Part shown: in pieces, positions 24,613 to 33,327 of the stretch | How positions within the stretch are numbered: position 1 is the stretch's first letter | Layout: every line of letters begins with the position of its first letter | From: Streptomyces sp. NBC_01264 | Lineage (GTDB): Bacteria > Actinomycetota > Actinomycetes > Streptomycetales > Streptomycetaceae | Length of the DNA: 64,000 bases | Assembly: GCF_026340675.1 (NCBI RefSeq) | Contig: NZ_JAPEOX010000001.1 | Span: 4,340,001 to 4,404,000 of the forward strand | Direction: 5' to 3' | Notes under the pieces: generated by a model | The model's database searches: none | The model's input: only the letters and a program-made list of their open reading frames with translations | Told to the model about the DNA's origin: nothing | Made by a program: the position numbers and the translations under genes

Positions 24613-26187
24613 TCAGTCCTGGACCACCAGGGACGGGGTGGACTTCGTCAGGACCTCGCCGCGGAAGAAGGCGGGGCTGCGGCGTTCGGTGACGAACATG
24701 ACGACCAGGCCGAGGGCCAGCAGGCCGACGCCGATGATGAAGACGCTGCCGACGCCGAAGACCGTGGAGCCGGAGCCGTACGACGGGTTCCACATGTCGA
24801 TCAGGGTCTTGAAGAAGACCGTGGCGAGGAGGAGGCCGCCGAGGACCGGGAAGACGCCCTTGAAGAACAGGTCGCGGGTCGAGCGGCGCAGGTCGCCACG
24901 GAAGTACCAGGCGCAGGCGAAGGCCGTCAGCGAGTAGTAGAAGCAGATCATCAGGCCGAGCGCGAAGATCGTGTCGGTGAGGACGTTCTCGCTGAGCAGG
25001 GTCATCACCGTGTAGAAGACGCCGGTGGCGACGCCCGCCATGATCGTGGCGCGGCCAGGGGTCTTGAACTTCGGGTGGACCTTGGCGTAGGAGGGCGGCA
25101 GCGCCTCGTACGTGGACATGGCCAGGACCGTGCGGGCCACCGGGATGAAGGTGGTCTGCAGGGAGGCCGTCGCGGAGGCCAGGACGGCGATGAAGAGCAG
25201 GATGCCGAGCATCGGGCCCATCACCGGGCCGGCGAGGGCGGCGAAGACGTTGTCGGAGGTCTCCGGGTTGCCGAGGCCGAGGCCTTCGGTGCCGGAGCCG
25301 ACGGCCATCTGGGCGGCGATGCCGGTGGCCAGGTACGAGCCGACCAGGACGACCATCGCGATGAGCGAGGCGCGGCCCGGGGTCTTCGCGGAGCCGGTGG
25401 TCTCCTCGTTGGTGGCCAGGCAGGCGTCCCAGCCCCAGTACATGAAGATCGAGAGCGAGAGTCCGGCGGTGAAGGCCGCCATGGACTCGACCGCGAAGGG
25501 GTTCATCCACTGCCAGGAGAAGTCCAGGCCGGTGTCGAAGGTGCCGGCGGAGGCCTTCTGGAAGGCCATCGCCACGAAGATGGCGAGGACGGCGAGCTGG
25601 AGGCCGACCAGCGCGTACTGGACGCCCTTGGTGGCCGTCATGCCGCGGTAGCTGATGGCGGTCGCGGCGGCGATGAGGGTGAGGCAGGTAGCGATGTGGA
25701 CGAGCTTGTTGTCGTCCAGGGCGGAGATCGCCGGGTTGTTCGTGACCTCGCCCGCGAGGAGCCAGAAGTACGAGGTGGCGACGCCGGCCAGGTTGGAGAG
25801 CACGATGATCGTGGCGATCACCAGGCCCCAGCCGCACATCCAGCCGATCCGCGGGCCGAAGGCCTTCACGGTCCAGGTGAAGGAGGTGCCGCAGTCCGGC
25901 ATGGCCTTGTTGAGCTCGCGGTACGCGAAGGCCACCAGCAGCATCGGGAGGAATCCGGCCAGGAAGACGGCCGGCATCTGCACGCCGACCTCACCGGCGG
26001 TGGAGCCGAGGGTGGAGGTCAGGCAGTAGACCGGGGCGACGGTGGAGATGCCGATGACGGCGCTTCCCACGAGGCCGACGGAGCCCTTGCCGAGGCCCTT
26101 GCCCCGTACGTCACCATCGGAGCCACCCCGGGGGGTGGCTCCGTCTACCGTGTCTCCGGCCTGGGGCCGGACGTCCAGCTGTGTCAT
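24613..26187 (-). CDS. APC-family amino acid permease
   Basis: Polytopic membrane transporter of 524 residues with about twelve to fourteen hydrophobic segments. The N-terminal half has GSAVIGISTVAPVYCLTSTL (TM1 with the broken-helix GxxG-type turn expected of APC carriers), FAYRELNKAMPDCGTSFTW (TM2 loop region), and MYWGWDACLATNEET in TM6-7. These features point to amino acid or amine uptake by proton symport. Transcribed toward the antitoxin; the stretch upstream (26188-26438) separates it from the ALDH operon, so it probably has its own promoter there. Confidence 0.92.
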   Translation of the reverse strand: MTQLDVRPQAGDTVDGATPRGGSDGDVRGKGLGKGSVGLVGSAVIGISTVAPVYCLTSTLGSTAGEVGVQMPAVFLAGFLPMLLVAFAYRELNKAMPDCGTSFTWTVKAFGPRIGWMCGWGLVIATIIVLSNLAGVATSYFWLLAGEVTNNPAISALDDNKLVHIATCLTLIAAATAISYRGMTATKGVQYALVGLQLAVLAIFVAMAFQKASAGTFDTGLDFSWQWMNPFAVESMAAFTAGLSLSIFMYWGWDACLATNEETTGSAKTPGRASLIAMVVLVGSYLATGIAAQMAVGSGTEGLGLGNPETSDNVFAALAGPVMGPMLGILLFIAVLASATASLQTTFIPVARTVLAMSTYEALPPSYAKVHPKFKTPGRATIMAGVATGVFYTVMTLLSENVLTDTIFALGLMICFYYSLTAFACAWYFRGDLRRSTRDLFFKGVFPVLGGLLLATVFFKTLIDMWNPSYGSGSTVFGVGSVFIIGVGLLALGLVVMFVTERRSPAFFRGEVLTKSTPSLVVQD

Positions 26188-26310
26188 ACCTCAGGACGTT
26201 AGACGCTGCGTTTTCCACATCTGGAGGACTTAGGTCCGGATCCCCACATCCCGAAAGCCCTTGGAATCCCGAGACCGAGACTCTTCACGAGGATGTAATA
26301 CAAGGTTCAC

Positions 26311-26340
26311 AGGCCTGCCGATCATCGTTTCGGCAGGCCT
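26311..26340. terminator. Hairpin in the 250-bp gap between ALDH and APC genes
   Basis: Perfect 11-bp stem AGGCCTGCCGA / TCGGCAGGCCT with an 8-nt loop, about 100 bp past the ALDH stop. It may end the ALDH operon on the minus strand; the T-rich side (CCTTTTATTT) faces the plus strand. The rest of the gap (26188-26438) has no gene and is AT-richer than its surroundings. Confidence 0.6.
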
Positions 26341-26414
26341 GGACCTTTTATTTCGCGATGCGGAAACCGCAGCACTGTCCGTTTTGACCGGCTTCAAACT
26401 TTCCGGGTCAATCT

Positions 26415-26451
26415 TTGGTCAAGCCCAGACGTTCTTGGTCAAGCCCAGACG
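26415..26451. repeat. 17-bp direct duplication at the ALDH 3' end
   Basis: TTGGTCAAGCCCAGACG occurs at 26415 and 26435. The second copy spans the last codons and the stop of the ALDH gene, so the end of the gene was duplicated in tandem. Confidence 0.85.
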
Positions 26452-27953
26452 ATCGACTGCATCTCGCTGTAGGCGTGCAGTGCGTACGAGCCCACGTCCC
26501 GCCCCACCCCGGACCGCTTGAAGCCGCCGAACGGCGCCTCCATGTTCCGCCCGATGGTGTTCACGCCGACCCCGCCCGCCCGCAGCCGCCGCGCCACGCG
26601 GAAGGCGCGCGCCGCGTCCGCGGACCACACGTAGCTGATCAGGCCGAAGTCGCTGTCGTTGGCCAGCGCCACCGCCTCGTCGTCGTCCCCGTCGAAGGGG
26701 ACCACGACGACCACCGGCCCGAAGATCTCCTCCCGGACCACGCGCATGTCGTTGGTGCAGTCGACCAGCAGGGTCGGAGCCACGTAGAAGCCCTTGCCCG
26801 CAGCGGCGCCTTCACCCACCACCGGGCGCTCGCCGCCGAAGGCGATCCGGGCGCCCTCCTTCCGGCCCAGCTCGATGTACGACTCCACGCGGTCCCGGTG
26901 CGCCGCCGAGATGACCGGGCCCACCACGGTGCCGCGCACCGCCGGATCCCCGACCTTCATGAAGGCCAGGTACCCCTGCAGCTTCTCCACCAGCTGCTCG
27001 TACACCGACCGGTGGACGATCACCCGGGTCGGAGCCGTGCAGATCTGCCCGGAGTAGAAGGAGAAGGTGGTGCCGATCCCCATCACCGCCGCGTCCAGGT
27101 CGGCGTCCGCGAGCACGACCGCCGCGCCCTTGCCGCCCAGCTCCATCAGCTGCCGCTTCATGGTGCGGCCGCAGACCTCGGCGATGCGCTGCCCGACGCC
27201 CGTGGAGCCGGTGAAGGACACCATGTCCACGTCGGGTGAGTCCACGGCCGCCTCGCCGACCTCCACCGAGGTGCCGGAGACCACGTTGACCACGCCCGCC
27301 GGGACCCCGGCCTCGTGCAGGGCCTCGGCCATCCGGAACACCGACAGCGGGTCCTGCGGGGCCGGCTTGACGACCACCGTGTTGCCCATGGCCAGCGCCG
27401 GGGCCACCTTGCCCGCCGGGTTGGCCCACGGGTTGTTGTACGAGGTGATGCAGGTGACGACCCCGACCGGCTGGCGCACCTCCAGCGCGCCGAGGATGCT
27501 CGCCGCACCCATCGGGCCCGCCTCGGTGACCTGCGGCGGCAGCCCGCGCTCGACCGGTTCCAGCGCGCCCTTCGCGTACCGGCGGAAGCGGGCCACGCCC
27601 ACCCCGACCTGCATGCCGCGCGCGATCCCGGTGGGGGCGCCCGTCTCGGCCTGGGCCAGCGCCGACCAGGGCTCGTACCCGCGCTGGATGATGTCCGCGG
27701 CCCGGTCCAGGATCGCCGCCCGCTCCTCCGGCTTCGTCCGGGACCAGCCCTCGAAGGCCGCGGCCGCGGCGCGCGCCGCGTCCTCGACCTGGCCGCGCGA
27801 GGCCTCGGGGGCCAGGCCGACGACGGATTCGTCGGCCGGGTTGACCACCTCGTAGTGCCCGCCGGCCGGCTCGACCCACTCGCCGCCGATGAAGAGTCTC
27901 TGGGCGTGGGGCTTCTGCGGGTTGTCCTGCGCGTTGCCCGTAGCGCTGCTCAC
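26439..27953 (-). CDS. Aldehyde dehydrogenase family protein
   Basis: NAD(P)-dependent ALDH of 504 residues, normal length. Visible: substrate/cofactor entry TCITSYNNPWANP, NTVVVKPAPQDPLSV, the nucleotide loop FTGSTGVGQRI, the general-base glutamate in MELGGKGAAVV, the catalytic cysteine in YSGQICTAPTR, and EEIFGPVVVV. It oxidises an aldehyde to an acid. GTG start overlaps the amidohydrolase stop by four bases (GTGA), so the two are coupled. Expected to act on an aldehyde released in the same pathway as the amidohydrolase and LLM genes upstream. Confidence 0.93.
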   Translation of the reverse strand: MSSATGNAQDNPQKPHAQRLFIGGEWVEPAGGHYEVVNPADESVVGLAPEASRGQVEDAARAAAAAFEGWSRTKPEERAAILDRAADIIQRGYEPWSALAQAETGAPTGIARGMQVGVGVARFRRYAKGALEPVERGLPPQVTEAGPMGAASILGALEVRQPVGVVTCITSYNNPWANPAGKVAPALAMGNTVVVKPAPQDPLSVFRMAEALHEAGVPAGVVNVVSGTSVEVGEAAVDSPDVDMVSFTGSTGVGQRIAEVCGRTMKRQLMELGGKGAAVVLADADLDAAVMGIGTTFSFYSGQICTAPTRVIVHRSVYEQLVEKLQGYLAFMKVGDPAVRGTVVGPVISAAHRDRVESYIELGRKEGARIAFGGERPVVGEGAAAGKGFYVAPTLLVDCTNDMRVVREEIFGPVVVVVPFDGDDDEAVALANDSDFGLISYVWSADAARAFRVARRLRAGGVGVNTIGRNMEAPFGGFKRSGVGRDVGSYALHAYSEMQSIVWA

Positions 27954-29689
27954 CTGGTGCTCACCGTCCTCGTGTCCCGGCCCGAACGGAGCACGATCCC
28001 CGGGATCGCCCCCGTGACCTCGTCGTCGCGGATGGTCTCCACGCCGTTGACGCGTACGGACACCATGCCGATGGCCCGCGCGTCCAGCCGCGGGCTGTCC
28101 CCGGGCAGGTCGTGCACGAGCGTCGCGGGGCCGGCCTCGATCCGCTCCGGGTCGAAGAGCACCAGGTCCGCGTGGAAGCCCTCGGTGATCCGGCCGCGCT
28201 CGCGCAGCCCGAACAGCTGGGCCGGGTCGTCGGTGAGCATCCGTACCGCCTGCTCCAGCGGCACCAGCTTGCGCCCGCGCAGGCAGTCCCCGAGGAACCG
28301 GGTCGTGTACGGGGCTCCGCACATCCGGTCCAGGTGGGCGCCGGCGTCGGAGCCGCCGAGCATGACGTCCTCGTGCTGCCAGGTCTCGGCGCGCAGCGCC
28401 CAGCTCGCCGGGTCGTTGTCGGTGGGCATGGGCCAGAGCACCGTACGCAGGTCGTCGTTGGCGCAGATCTCCACCAGGCACTGGAAGGCGTCCTGGCCGC
28501 GCTCGGCGGCGATGTCGTTGACGACGCGGCCGGACAGGCCCTCGTTGGCCTCGCTGTAGGTGTCGCCGATGACGTAGCGGCCGAAGTTGGCCAGGCGCCG
28601 GAAGACCCCGGCCTCCTTGCTGGCCGCGCGGACCAGCATCTCGGCGCGCACGTCGGCGTCGCGCAGCTTCGCGATGCGCTCGGGGACGGGCAGGCCCAGG
28701 ATCTCGCCCCAGCCGGGGATGAGGTTGAGGGCGCAGAAGGTGCCGAGCGACATGTTCATGGGCGTCAGGATCGGCATCGTCAGCGCGACGATGCGGCCGC
28801 CGGCCTTGCGGGCGCGCTCGCTGGGGATCAGCTGGCGCGGCACGCGCTCGGGGACGGAGGCGTCGATGGTGAGCACGTTCCAGTTCAGGGGCCGTCCGGC
28901 GGCCGCGCTCATCTCGACGAAGAGGTCGATCTCCTCGTCGGCGAACTGGTCGAGGCAGCCCGCGACGATCGCTTCGAGCTGGGTGCCCTCGTGCTCGGAG
29001 ACCGCCCGGGAGAGCGCGAGGAGCTCCTCGGGCTTGGCGTGCCGGGAGGCGACGGGGGCGCCGGAGCCGTCGGAGTGGGTGGAGGACTGGGTGGTCGACA
29101 GGCCCCAGGCGCCGGCGTTCATGGCGTCGTGGAACAGGTCGAGCATCGCCTGCATCTGCTCTTCGGTGGGCTGGCCGCCGACGGCGTCCTCGCCCATGAC
29201 GTGCCGGCGCAGCGCGCAGTGGCCGACCATGAAGCCGGCGTTGACCGCGATGCGGCCGTCGAGCGCGTCGAGGTACTCGCCGAAGGTGGACCAGGTCCAG
29301 TCGACGCCCTCTTCGAGGGCCTTGAGCGCCATGCCCTCGACCTTGCTCATCATGCGGCGGGTGTAGTCGGCGTCTTCCGGGCGGGCCGGGTTGAGGGGGG
29401 CCAGGGTGAATCCGCAGTTGCCGCCCGCGACGGTGGTCACTCCGTGGTTCATGGAGGGGGTCGCGTACGGGTCCCAGAAGAGCTGGGCGTCGTAGTGCGT
29501 GTGGGGGTCTATGAAGCCGGGGGTGAGTACGAGGCCTTGCGCGTCCTCGCTGGTCGTGGCGGGTTCGGTGACGGTGCCGGGCTCGGCGATGACGGCGATC
29601 CGGCCGTCGCGTATCCCGACGTCGGCGACGCGGGCGGGGGCGCCGGTGCCGTCCACGACGGTGGCGCCCTTGATCAAGTGGTCGAGCAT
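27950..29689 (-). CDS. Amidohydrolase, N-acyl-D-amino-acid deacylase type
   Basis: Zinc amidohydrolase of 579 residues (family 3, D-aminoacylase-like). Metal ligands: HTHYD in FIDPHTHYDAQ, the central Cys/His elements GGNCGFTLAP and MVGHCALRR, and the late aspartate in MLGGSDAGAHLD. The usual C-terminal ADLVLFDPE closes the beta-sandwich. The length is the common one for the long actinobacterial branch, whose members hydrolyse amides, ureas or ring amides; substrate here unknown. First gene of a coupled pair with ALDH, 453 bp downstream of the LLM gene on the same strand. Confidence 0.92.
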   Translation of the reverse strand: MLDHLIKGATVVDGTGAPARVADVGIRDGRIAVIAEPGTVTEPATTSEDAQGLVLTPGFIDPHTHYDAQLFWDPYATPSMNHGVTTVAGGNCGFTLAPLNPARPEDADYTRRMMSKVEGMALKALEEGVDWTWSTFGEYLDALDGRIAVNAGFMVGHCALRRHVMGEDAVGGQPTEEQMQAMLDLFHDAMNAGAWGLSTTQSSTHSDGSGAPVASRHAKPEELLALSRAVSEHEGTQLEAIVAGCLDQFADEEIDLFVEMSAAAGRPLNWNVLTIDASVPERVPRQLIPSERARKAGGRIVALTMPILTPMNMSLGTFCALNLIPGWGEILGLPVPERIAKLRDADVRAEMLVRAASKEAGVFRRLANFGRYVIGDTYSEANEGLSGRVVNDIAAERGQDAFQCLVEICANDDLRTVLWPMPTDNDPASWALRAETWQHEDVMLGGSDAGAHLDRMCGAPYTTRFLGDCLRGRKLVPLEQAVRMLTDDPAQLFGLRERGRITEGFHADLVLFDPERIEAGPATLVHDLPGDSPRLDARAIGMVSVRVNGVETIRDDEVTGAIPGIVLRSGRDTRTVSTR

Positions 29690-29755
29690 GACGTCCTCTC
29701 TGCCGGTGTTCGCGTTACGCGCCGTCTCCTGGGGCTCCGCCCCAGACCCCGCTCC

Positions 29756-29952
29756 TCAAACGCCGGAGGGGCTGGATTCGGCCGGCGTGGCCCGCACGTG
29801 CGGGTCGCAGGTCCCTGCCGAATCCGGCCCCTCCGGGCAAGATCCAGCCCCGCCGGCGTTTGAGGCGCCGCCGGAGGCGCATGTGGCCGGGCCCACGAGC
29901 CAGGCGCGGGAGGAGGCCGGCCTCAGCCGGATCCAGCCCCTCCGGCGTTTGA
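29756..29952. repeat. REP-like intergenic elements, three copies in a 453-bp gap
   Basis: TCAAACGCCGG-(A/C)-GGGGCTGGAT occurs at 29756 (forward) and in inverted orientation near 29842 and 29931, interspersed with GC-rich hairpins such as CTGGGGCTCCGCCCCAG at 29730. This element is very common between Streptomyces genes. No coding sequence is credible between 29690 and 30142. Confidence 0.8.
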
Positions 29953-30142
29953 GGAGCGGGGGTCCGGGGGCTGGTCCCCGGGAGCGGTGCCGCAGGGGGC
30001 CGACCCCGGGAGCGGGGCCGCGGGCGGACCGCCCAGGGCCCCGGTCGGGGGTCTTCGGCCGGCCGCGGCCTCCGTGCAACCCCCGGCCGGGGCCGGTACG
30101 GGGCGGCGGTCCGGGAAGACGCCGCCCCCGTTCCCCCGCGGG

Positions 30143-31264
30143 CTACGCGCCTTCGCGGAAGCGCGTGGTGCGGTGCACCGGGTCGGTGTCGATGTGCGGG
30201 ATGACGTGCTCGCCGATGAGCTTGATGGTGGTCATCGTGTCCTCGGGCGAGACGCCGGTCGGCAGGCCGAAGGAGAGCTGGTCGGCGCCGGCCTCCTCCC
30301 AGCGCTTGCACTGGGCGCGCACCTCGGAGGGGTCGCCGCAGATGAGCAGCTCCTCCTCGATCAGCAGCTCGATGATCTCCGCGTTGTACTCGGGGAGGAT
30401 CTCGGGCCACTCGGGGATCATCTCGGGGCGCGGGAAGGTGTCGTGGTAGCGGAAGACCAGCGACTGGAAGCGGTTCATGTTGGCGTTGACGGCGATCTCG
30501 ACGGCCTTGTCGTGGGTCTCGGCGCAGATCGCGGTCGAGGTGACCATGACGTTGTCGTTGACGAAGGCGCCGATGGCCTTCGCCTCCTGGATCGCGGTCT
30601 TGTACTGCTCCAGCACCCAGGCCATGTCGGAGACCTTCTGGACGCTGAAGCCGAGGACTCCGAGGCCCTTCTTGGCGGCCATTGCGTACGAGGAGGGGGA
30701 GCCGGCGGCGTACCACATGGCCGGGTGGGCCTTGCCGTACGGCTTGGGGAAGATCTTCCGGGGCGGGAGGGACCAGTGCTTGCCCTGGAACCCCTCGTAC
30801 TCCTCCTGGAGGAACATCTTGGGGAACTCGGCGATGGTCTCTTCCCAGATCTCCTTGGTGCCGTTCATGTCCTCGATGCCGGGAAGGAAACCGAGGATCT
30901 CGTGGCTGCCGGCGCCGCGGCCGGTGCCGAACTCGAAGCGCCCCTTGGAGAGGTGGTCGAGCATGGCGACCTTCTCGGCCACCTTGACCGGGTGGTTGAC
31001 CGGGGCGAGCGGGTTGAAGATGCCGGAGCCGAGGTGGATGCGCTCGGTGGCGTGAGCGAGGTACCCGAGGAACACCTCGTTCGCCGAAAGGTGCGAGTAC
31101 TCCTCCAGGAAGTGGTGCTCGGAGGCCCAGGCGTACTTGAACCCGGACTTGTCCGCCTGGATGACGTACTCGGTCTCCTCGATCAGCGCCTTGTGCTCTG
31201 CCTCGGGGTCGACCTTGGACCGTGCCTCAGGCACGTATCCCTGCACAAAGAGCCCGAATTCCAA
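30143..31264 (-). CDS. LLM-class flavin/F420-dependent oxidoreductase
   Basis: Luciferase-like protein of 373 residues. FGLFVQGYVPEARSK opens the barrel, then YAWASEHHFLEEYSHL (the EHHF block found in bacterial-luciferase-type enzymes), IHLGSGIFNPLAPVNHPV, and EKVAMLDHLSKGRFEFGTGRG, the conserved cofactor-site block around residues 100-125. FMN or F420 could be the cofactor; F420 is favoured by nearby fbiC. Two copies of the regulon palindrome lie upstream at 24 and 86 bp. Probably an early oxidation step for the substrate later handled by the amidohydrolase and ALDH. Confidence 0.92.
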   Translation of the reverse strand: MEFGLFVQGYVPEARSKVDPEAEHKALIEETEYVIQADKSGFKYAWASEHHFLEEYSHLSANEVFLGYLAHATERIHLGSGIFNPLAPVNHPVKVAEKVAMLDHLSKGRFEFGTGRGAGSHEILGFLPGIEDMNGTKEIWEETIAEFPKMFLQEEYEGFQGKHWSLPPRKIFPKPYGKAHPAMWYAAGSPSSYAMAAKKGLGVLGFSVQKVSDMAWVLEQYKTAIQEAKAIGAFVNDNVMVTSTAICAETHDKAVEIAVNANMNRFQSLVFRYHDTFPRPEMIPEWPEILPEYNAEIIELLIEEELLICGDPSEVRAQCKRWEEAGADQLSFGLPTGVSPEDTMTTIKLIGEHVIPHIDTDPVHRTTRFREGA

Positions 31265-31287
31265 GGGGATTCACCGTCCTTCTGTTT

Positions 31288-31302
31288 CTGACGTTGCGTC
31301 AG
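31288..31302. promoter_or_regulatory. Palindromic operator, regulon motif copy 3 (perfect)
   Basis: CTGACGTTGCGTCAG, 24 bp upstream of the LLM start codon at 31264. Confidence 0.72.
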
Positions 31303-31349
31303 ATTTGATGTCACGACTGTTCCATCGCGGGGGCGGGAGCGTCAATACC

Positions 31350-31364
31350 TGACGCTCCATCAGA
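31350..31364. promoter_or_regulatory. Palindromic operator, regulon motif copy 4 (one mismatch)
   Basis: CTGACGCTCCATCAG, 62 bp from copy 3 (about six helical turns), so two bound dimers would face the same side of the DNA. Confidence 0.6.
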
Positions 31365-31391
31365 TACGGTCGGAGGGTCGCGGGAGGACCG

Positions 31392-32186
31392 CTAGGCGAT
31401 GCTGACGCCCGCCATCCAGCCGCCGTCGATCACGAACGGCTGGCCGGTGATGTACGAGGAGTCCTCGCTGGTCAGGAACAGCGCCAGCTTGGCTATCTCC
31501 TCCGGCTGACCCACCCGGCCCATCGGCACCACGCGCTTGTAGAGGTCCGCCATGGCGTCCCGGGCCTCCTGCGGCAGGTCCGCCGGATTCGTGTTCCCGG
31601 GCGTGGCCATCGCGGTGTCCACGGCCCCCGGGCACATCGCGTTGACCCGGATGTTCTTCGCGGCCAGTTCCAGCGCGGCCACCCGGGTCAGGCCGAGGAT
31701 CGCCGCCTTGGTCGCCGCGTACGTGCCCACGTACGCCATGCCCGTCAGGCCCGTGTACGAGGAGGTGTTCACGATCGTGCCGCCGCCGGCCGCCTCGATC
31801 TCCGGGGCCACCGACTTGATGCCGAGGAAGGCACCGACCTGGTTGACCTGGACCACCTGCTGGAACTCCTCCAGCGGGGTCGCGGTCAGTTCGTTGAAGC
31901 GCAGGATGCCCGCGTTGTTGACCAGGCCGTTGATCTCGCCGAAGGCCTCCTTGGCCACCGCGATGGCGGCCGCCCAGTCCTCCTCCCGGCTCACGTCCAT
32001 CCGTACGTACCGGGCCCGGTCCTCGCCGATCTCCTTGGCGACCGCCGCGCCCTGCTCGTCCAGCACGTCGCCCAGGAGCACCTTGGCGCCCTCCGCGGCG
32101 AAGAGCCGGGCCTCCTGCTCGCCCTGGCCGCGCGCGGCGCCCGTGATGATGACGACGCGTCCGTCCAGCTTGCCTGGCTTGCCCAT
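31392..32186 (-). CDS. SDR oxidoreductase, hydroxysteroid-dehydrogenase-like
   Basis: Classical SDR of 264 residues: ITGAARGQGEQEA cofactor loop, GDVLDEQG acidic turn favouring NAD, NNAGI, the Ser of NTSSYTGL, YAATKA (Tyr and Lys), and C-terminal DGGWMAG. The pattern is close to 3-alpha,20-beta-hydroxysteroid dehydrogenase from Streptomyces, though that does not prove a steroid substrate. It starts 18 bp after the LLM gene at 32205 and is presumably co-transcribed with it from the operator at 33217. Confidence 0.93.
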   Translation of the reverse strand: MGKPGKLDGRVVIITGAARGQGEQEARLFAAEGAKVLLGDVLDEQGAAVAKEIGEDRARYVRMDVSREEDWAAAIAVAKEAFGEINGLVNNAGILRFNELTATPLEEFQQVVQVNQVGAFLGIKSVAPEIEAAGGGTIVNTSSYTGLTGMAYVGTYAATKAAILGLTRVAALELAAKNIRVNAMCPGAVDTAMATPGNTNPADLPQEARDAMADLYKRVVPMGRVGQPEEIAKLALFLTSEDSSYITGQPFVIDGGWMAGVSIA

Positions 32187-32204
32187 GCGTTGACCCCTAG
32201 CTCG

Positions 32205-33191
32205 CTAGTCGTTGAGGAGCGGGCCCACTTCGGACCCGAAAGCCGTGATCTGGTCGATGAGTTCGGCCCGGTCGCGGTTGCGGAAGCGGACCTGGATCTG
32301 GTCGATGCCGATCGCCTTGTACGCGCGCAGCGACTCGGCGAGCGCCTCCGCCTTGCCGGTGAGGGTCCGGCGGCCGGTTTCCCAGCCGGGCTCGCCGACG
32401 TACAGCGGGGCGGTGATCGCGCCGAACTCCACGGGTCCCGTGACCCCGGCCTCGGCGCGCAGCTCCTTGATCCGGGCGATCTGCGCCGGGAGCTTGTCGA
32501 GGGGGTCGCCCTGCGGGAGCCAGCCGTCGCCGCGCACGGCGGCCCGGCGGACGGCGGCGGGCGAGGAGCCGCCCACCCAGACCGGGATCCGGGACTGGAC
32601 GGGCCGGGGCAGCTGCCCGAGGTCCTTGAAGGAGAACAGCTCGCCCTCGAACTCCGGGTACTCCTCGGGGCCCAGCGCGGCGCGCAGGGCGTCGAGGGTC
32701 TCGTCGAGGACGGCGCCGCGGCGCGCGAAGTCCACGCCGAGCACCTCGAACTCCTCCTTCACGTGCCCGGCGCCGACGCCGAGGATCAGCCGGCCGCCGG
32801 AGAGGTGGTCGACGGTGGCGTACTGCTTGGCGCTGAGCAGCGGGTGGCGCAGGCCAAGGATGGCGACGTGGCTGAGCAGCCGTACGTTCTCGGTGATCCC
32901 GGCCAGGAAGGAGAGGGTGGCGATCGGGTCGTACCAGATGGTGCTCATGGGGCCGGCCATGTGCCGCGGGATGGCCACGTGGTCGCAGGTGGCGACGTAG
33001 CCGAAGCCCGCCCGGTCGGCCGCCCTCGCTATCGCGGCGAGGTCCGCCGCGCCCGCCGTGGCCTCCCAGGGCTCGGCGTAGATGGTGCTCTGCGACTGGA
33101 TCGGGAGCTGCATCCCGTAGACCAGCCGACCTTCCGGAAACACGCGCGCCATGGGCCGTACCCGCCTCGTCCTCGACTGCCGATTCGTCAT
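32205..33191 (-). CDS. LLM-class F420-dependent oxidoreductase
   Basis: Luciferase-like protein of 328 residues (315 if it starts at the ATG at 33152). Recognisable blocks: VYGMQLPIQSQST, YVATCDHVAIPRHMAG, VRLLSHVAILGLRHPLLSAK, and TVDHLSGGRLILGVGAGH (cofactor block). This arrangement matches the TIGR03619-type F420-dependent family. The farther start is chosen because it puts the palindromic operator 26 bp upstream, matching the 15-30 bp seen at the other regulon genes; neither start has a strong ribosome binding site. Followed by the SDR in one operon. Confidence 0.9.
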   Translation of the reverse strand: MTNRQSRTRRVRPMARVFPEGRLVYGMQLPIQSQSTIYAEPWEATAGAADLAAIARAADRAGFGYVATCDHVAIPRHMAGPMSTIWYDPIATLSFLAGITENVRLLSHVAILGLRHPLLSAKQYATVDHLSGGRLILGVGAGHVKEEFEVLGVDFARRGAVLDETLDALRAALGPEEYPEFEGELFSFKDLGQLPRPVQSRIPVWVGGSSPAAVRRAAVRGDGWLPQGDPLDKLPAQIARIKELRAEAGVTGPVEFGAITAPLYVGEPGWETGRRTLTGKAEALAESLRAYKAIGIDQIQVRFRNRDRAELIDQITAFGSEVGPLLND

Positions 33192-33216
33192 ACCCGTGCG
33201 GGGGCCATCGTCGTAG

Positions 33217-33231
33217 CTGACGGGTCGTCAG
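33217..33231. promoter_or_regulatory. Palindromic operator, regulon motif copy 5 (perfect)
   Basis: CTGACGGGTCGTCAG, directly upstream of the LLM-SDR operon. Confidence 0.72.
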
Positions 33232-33327
33232 GCAAGGGGTCGGCGGGATACGCGTCCGCGTCCTGGATGTGAGCCCGTGACCTCGTGAGGGGTGTGCCGC
33301 GAGCGACCGGCCGCTAGGGTGCCGCCC

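Noticed and set aside
29690..30142. Intergenic repeats as a transposon remnant
   Set aside because: They are the common Streptomyces CAAACGCCGG(A/C)GGGGCTGG elements with no transposase or terminal repeats.
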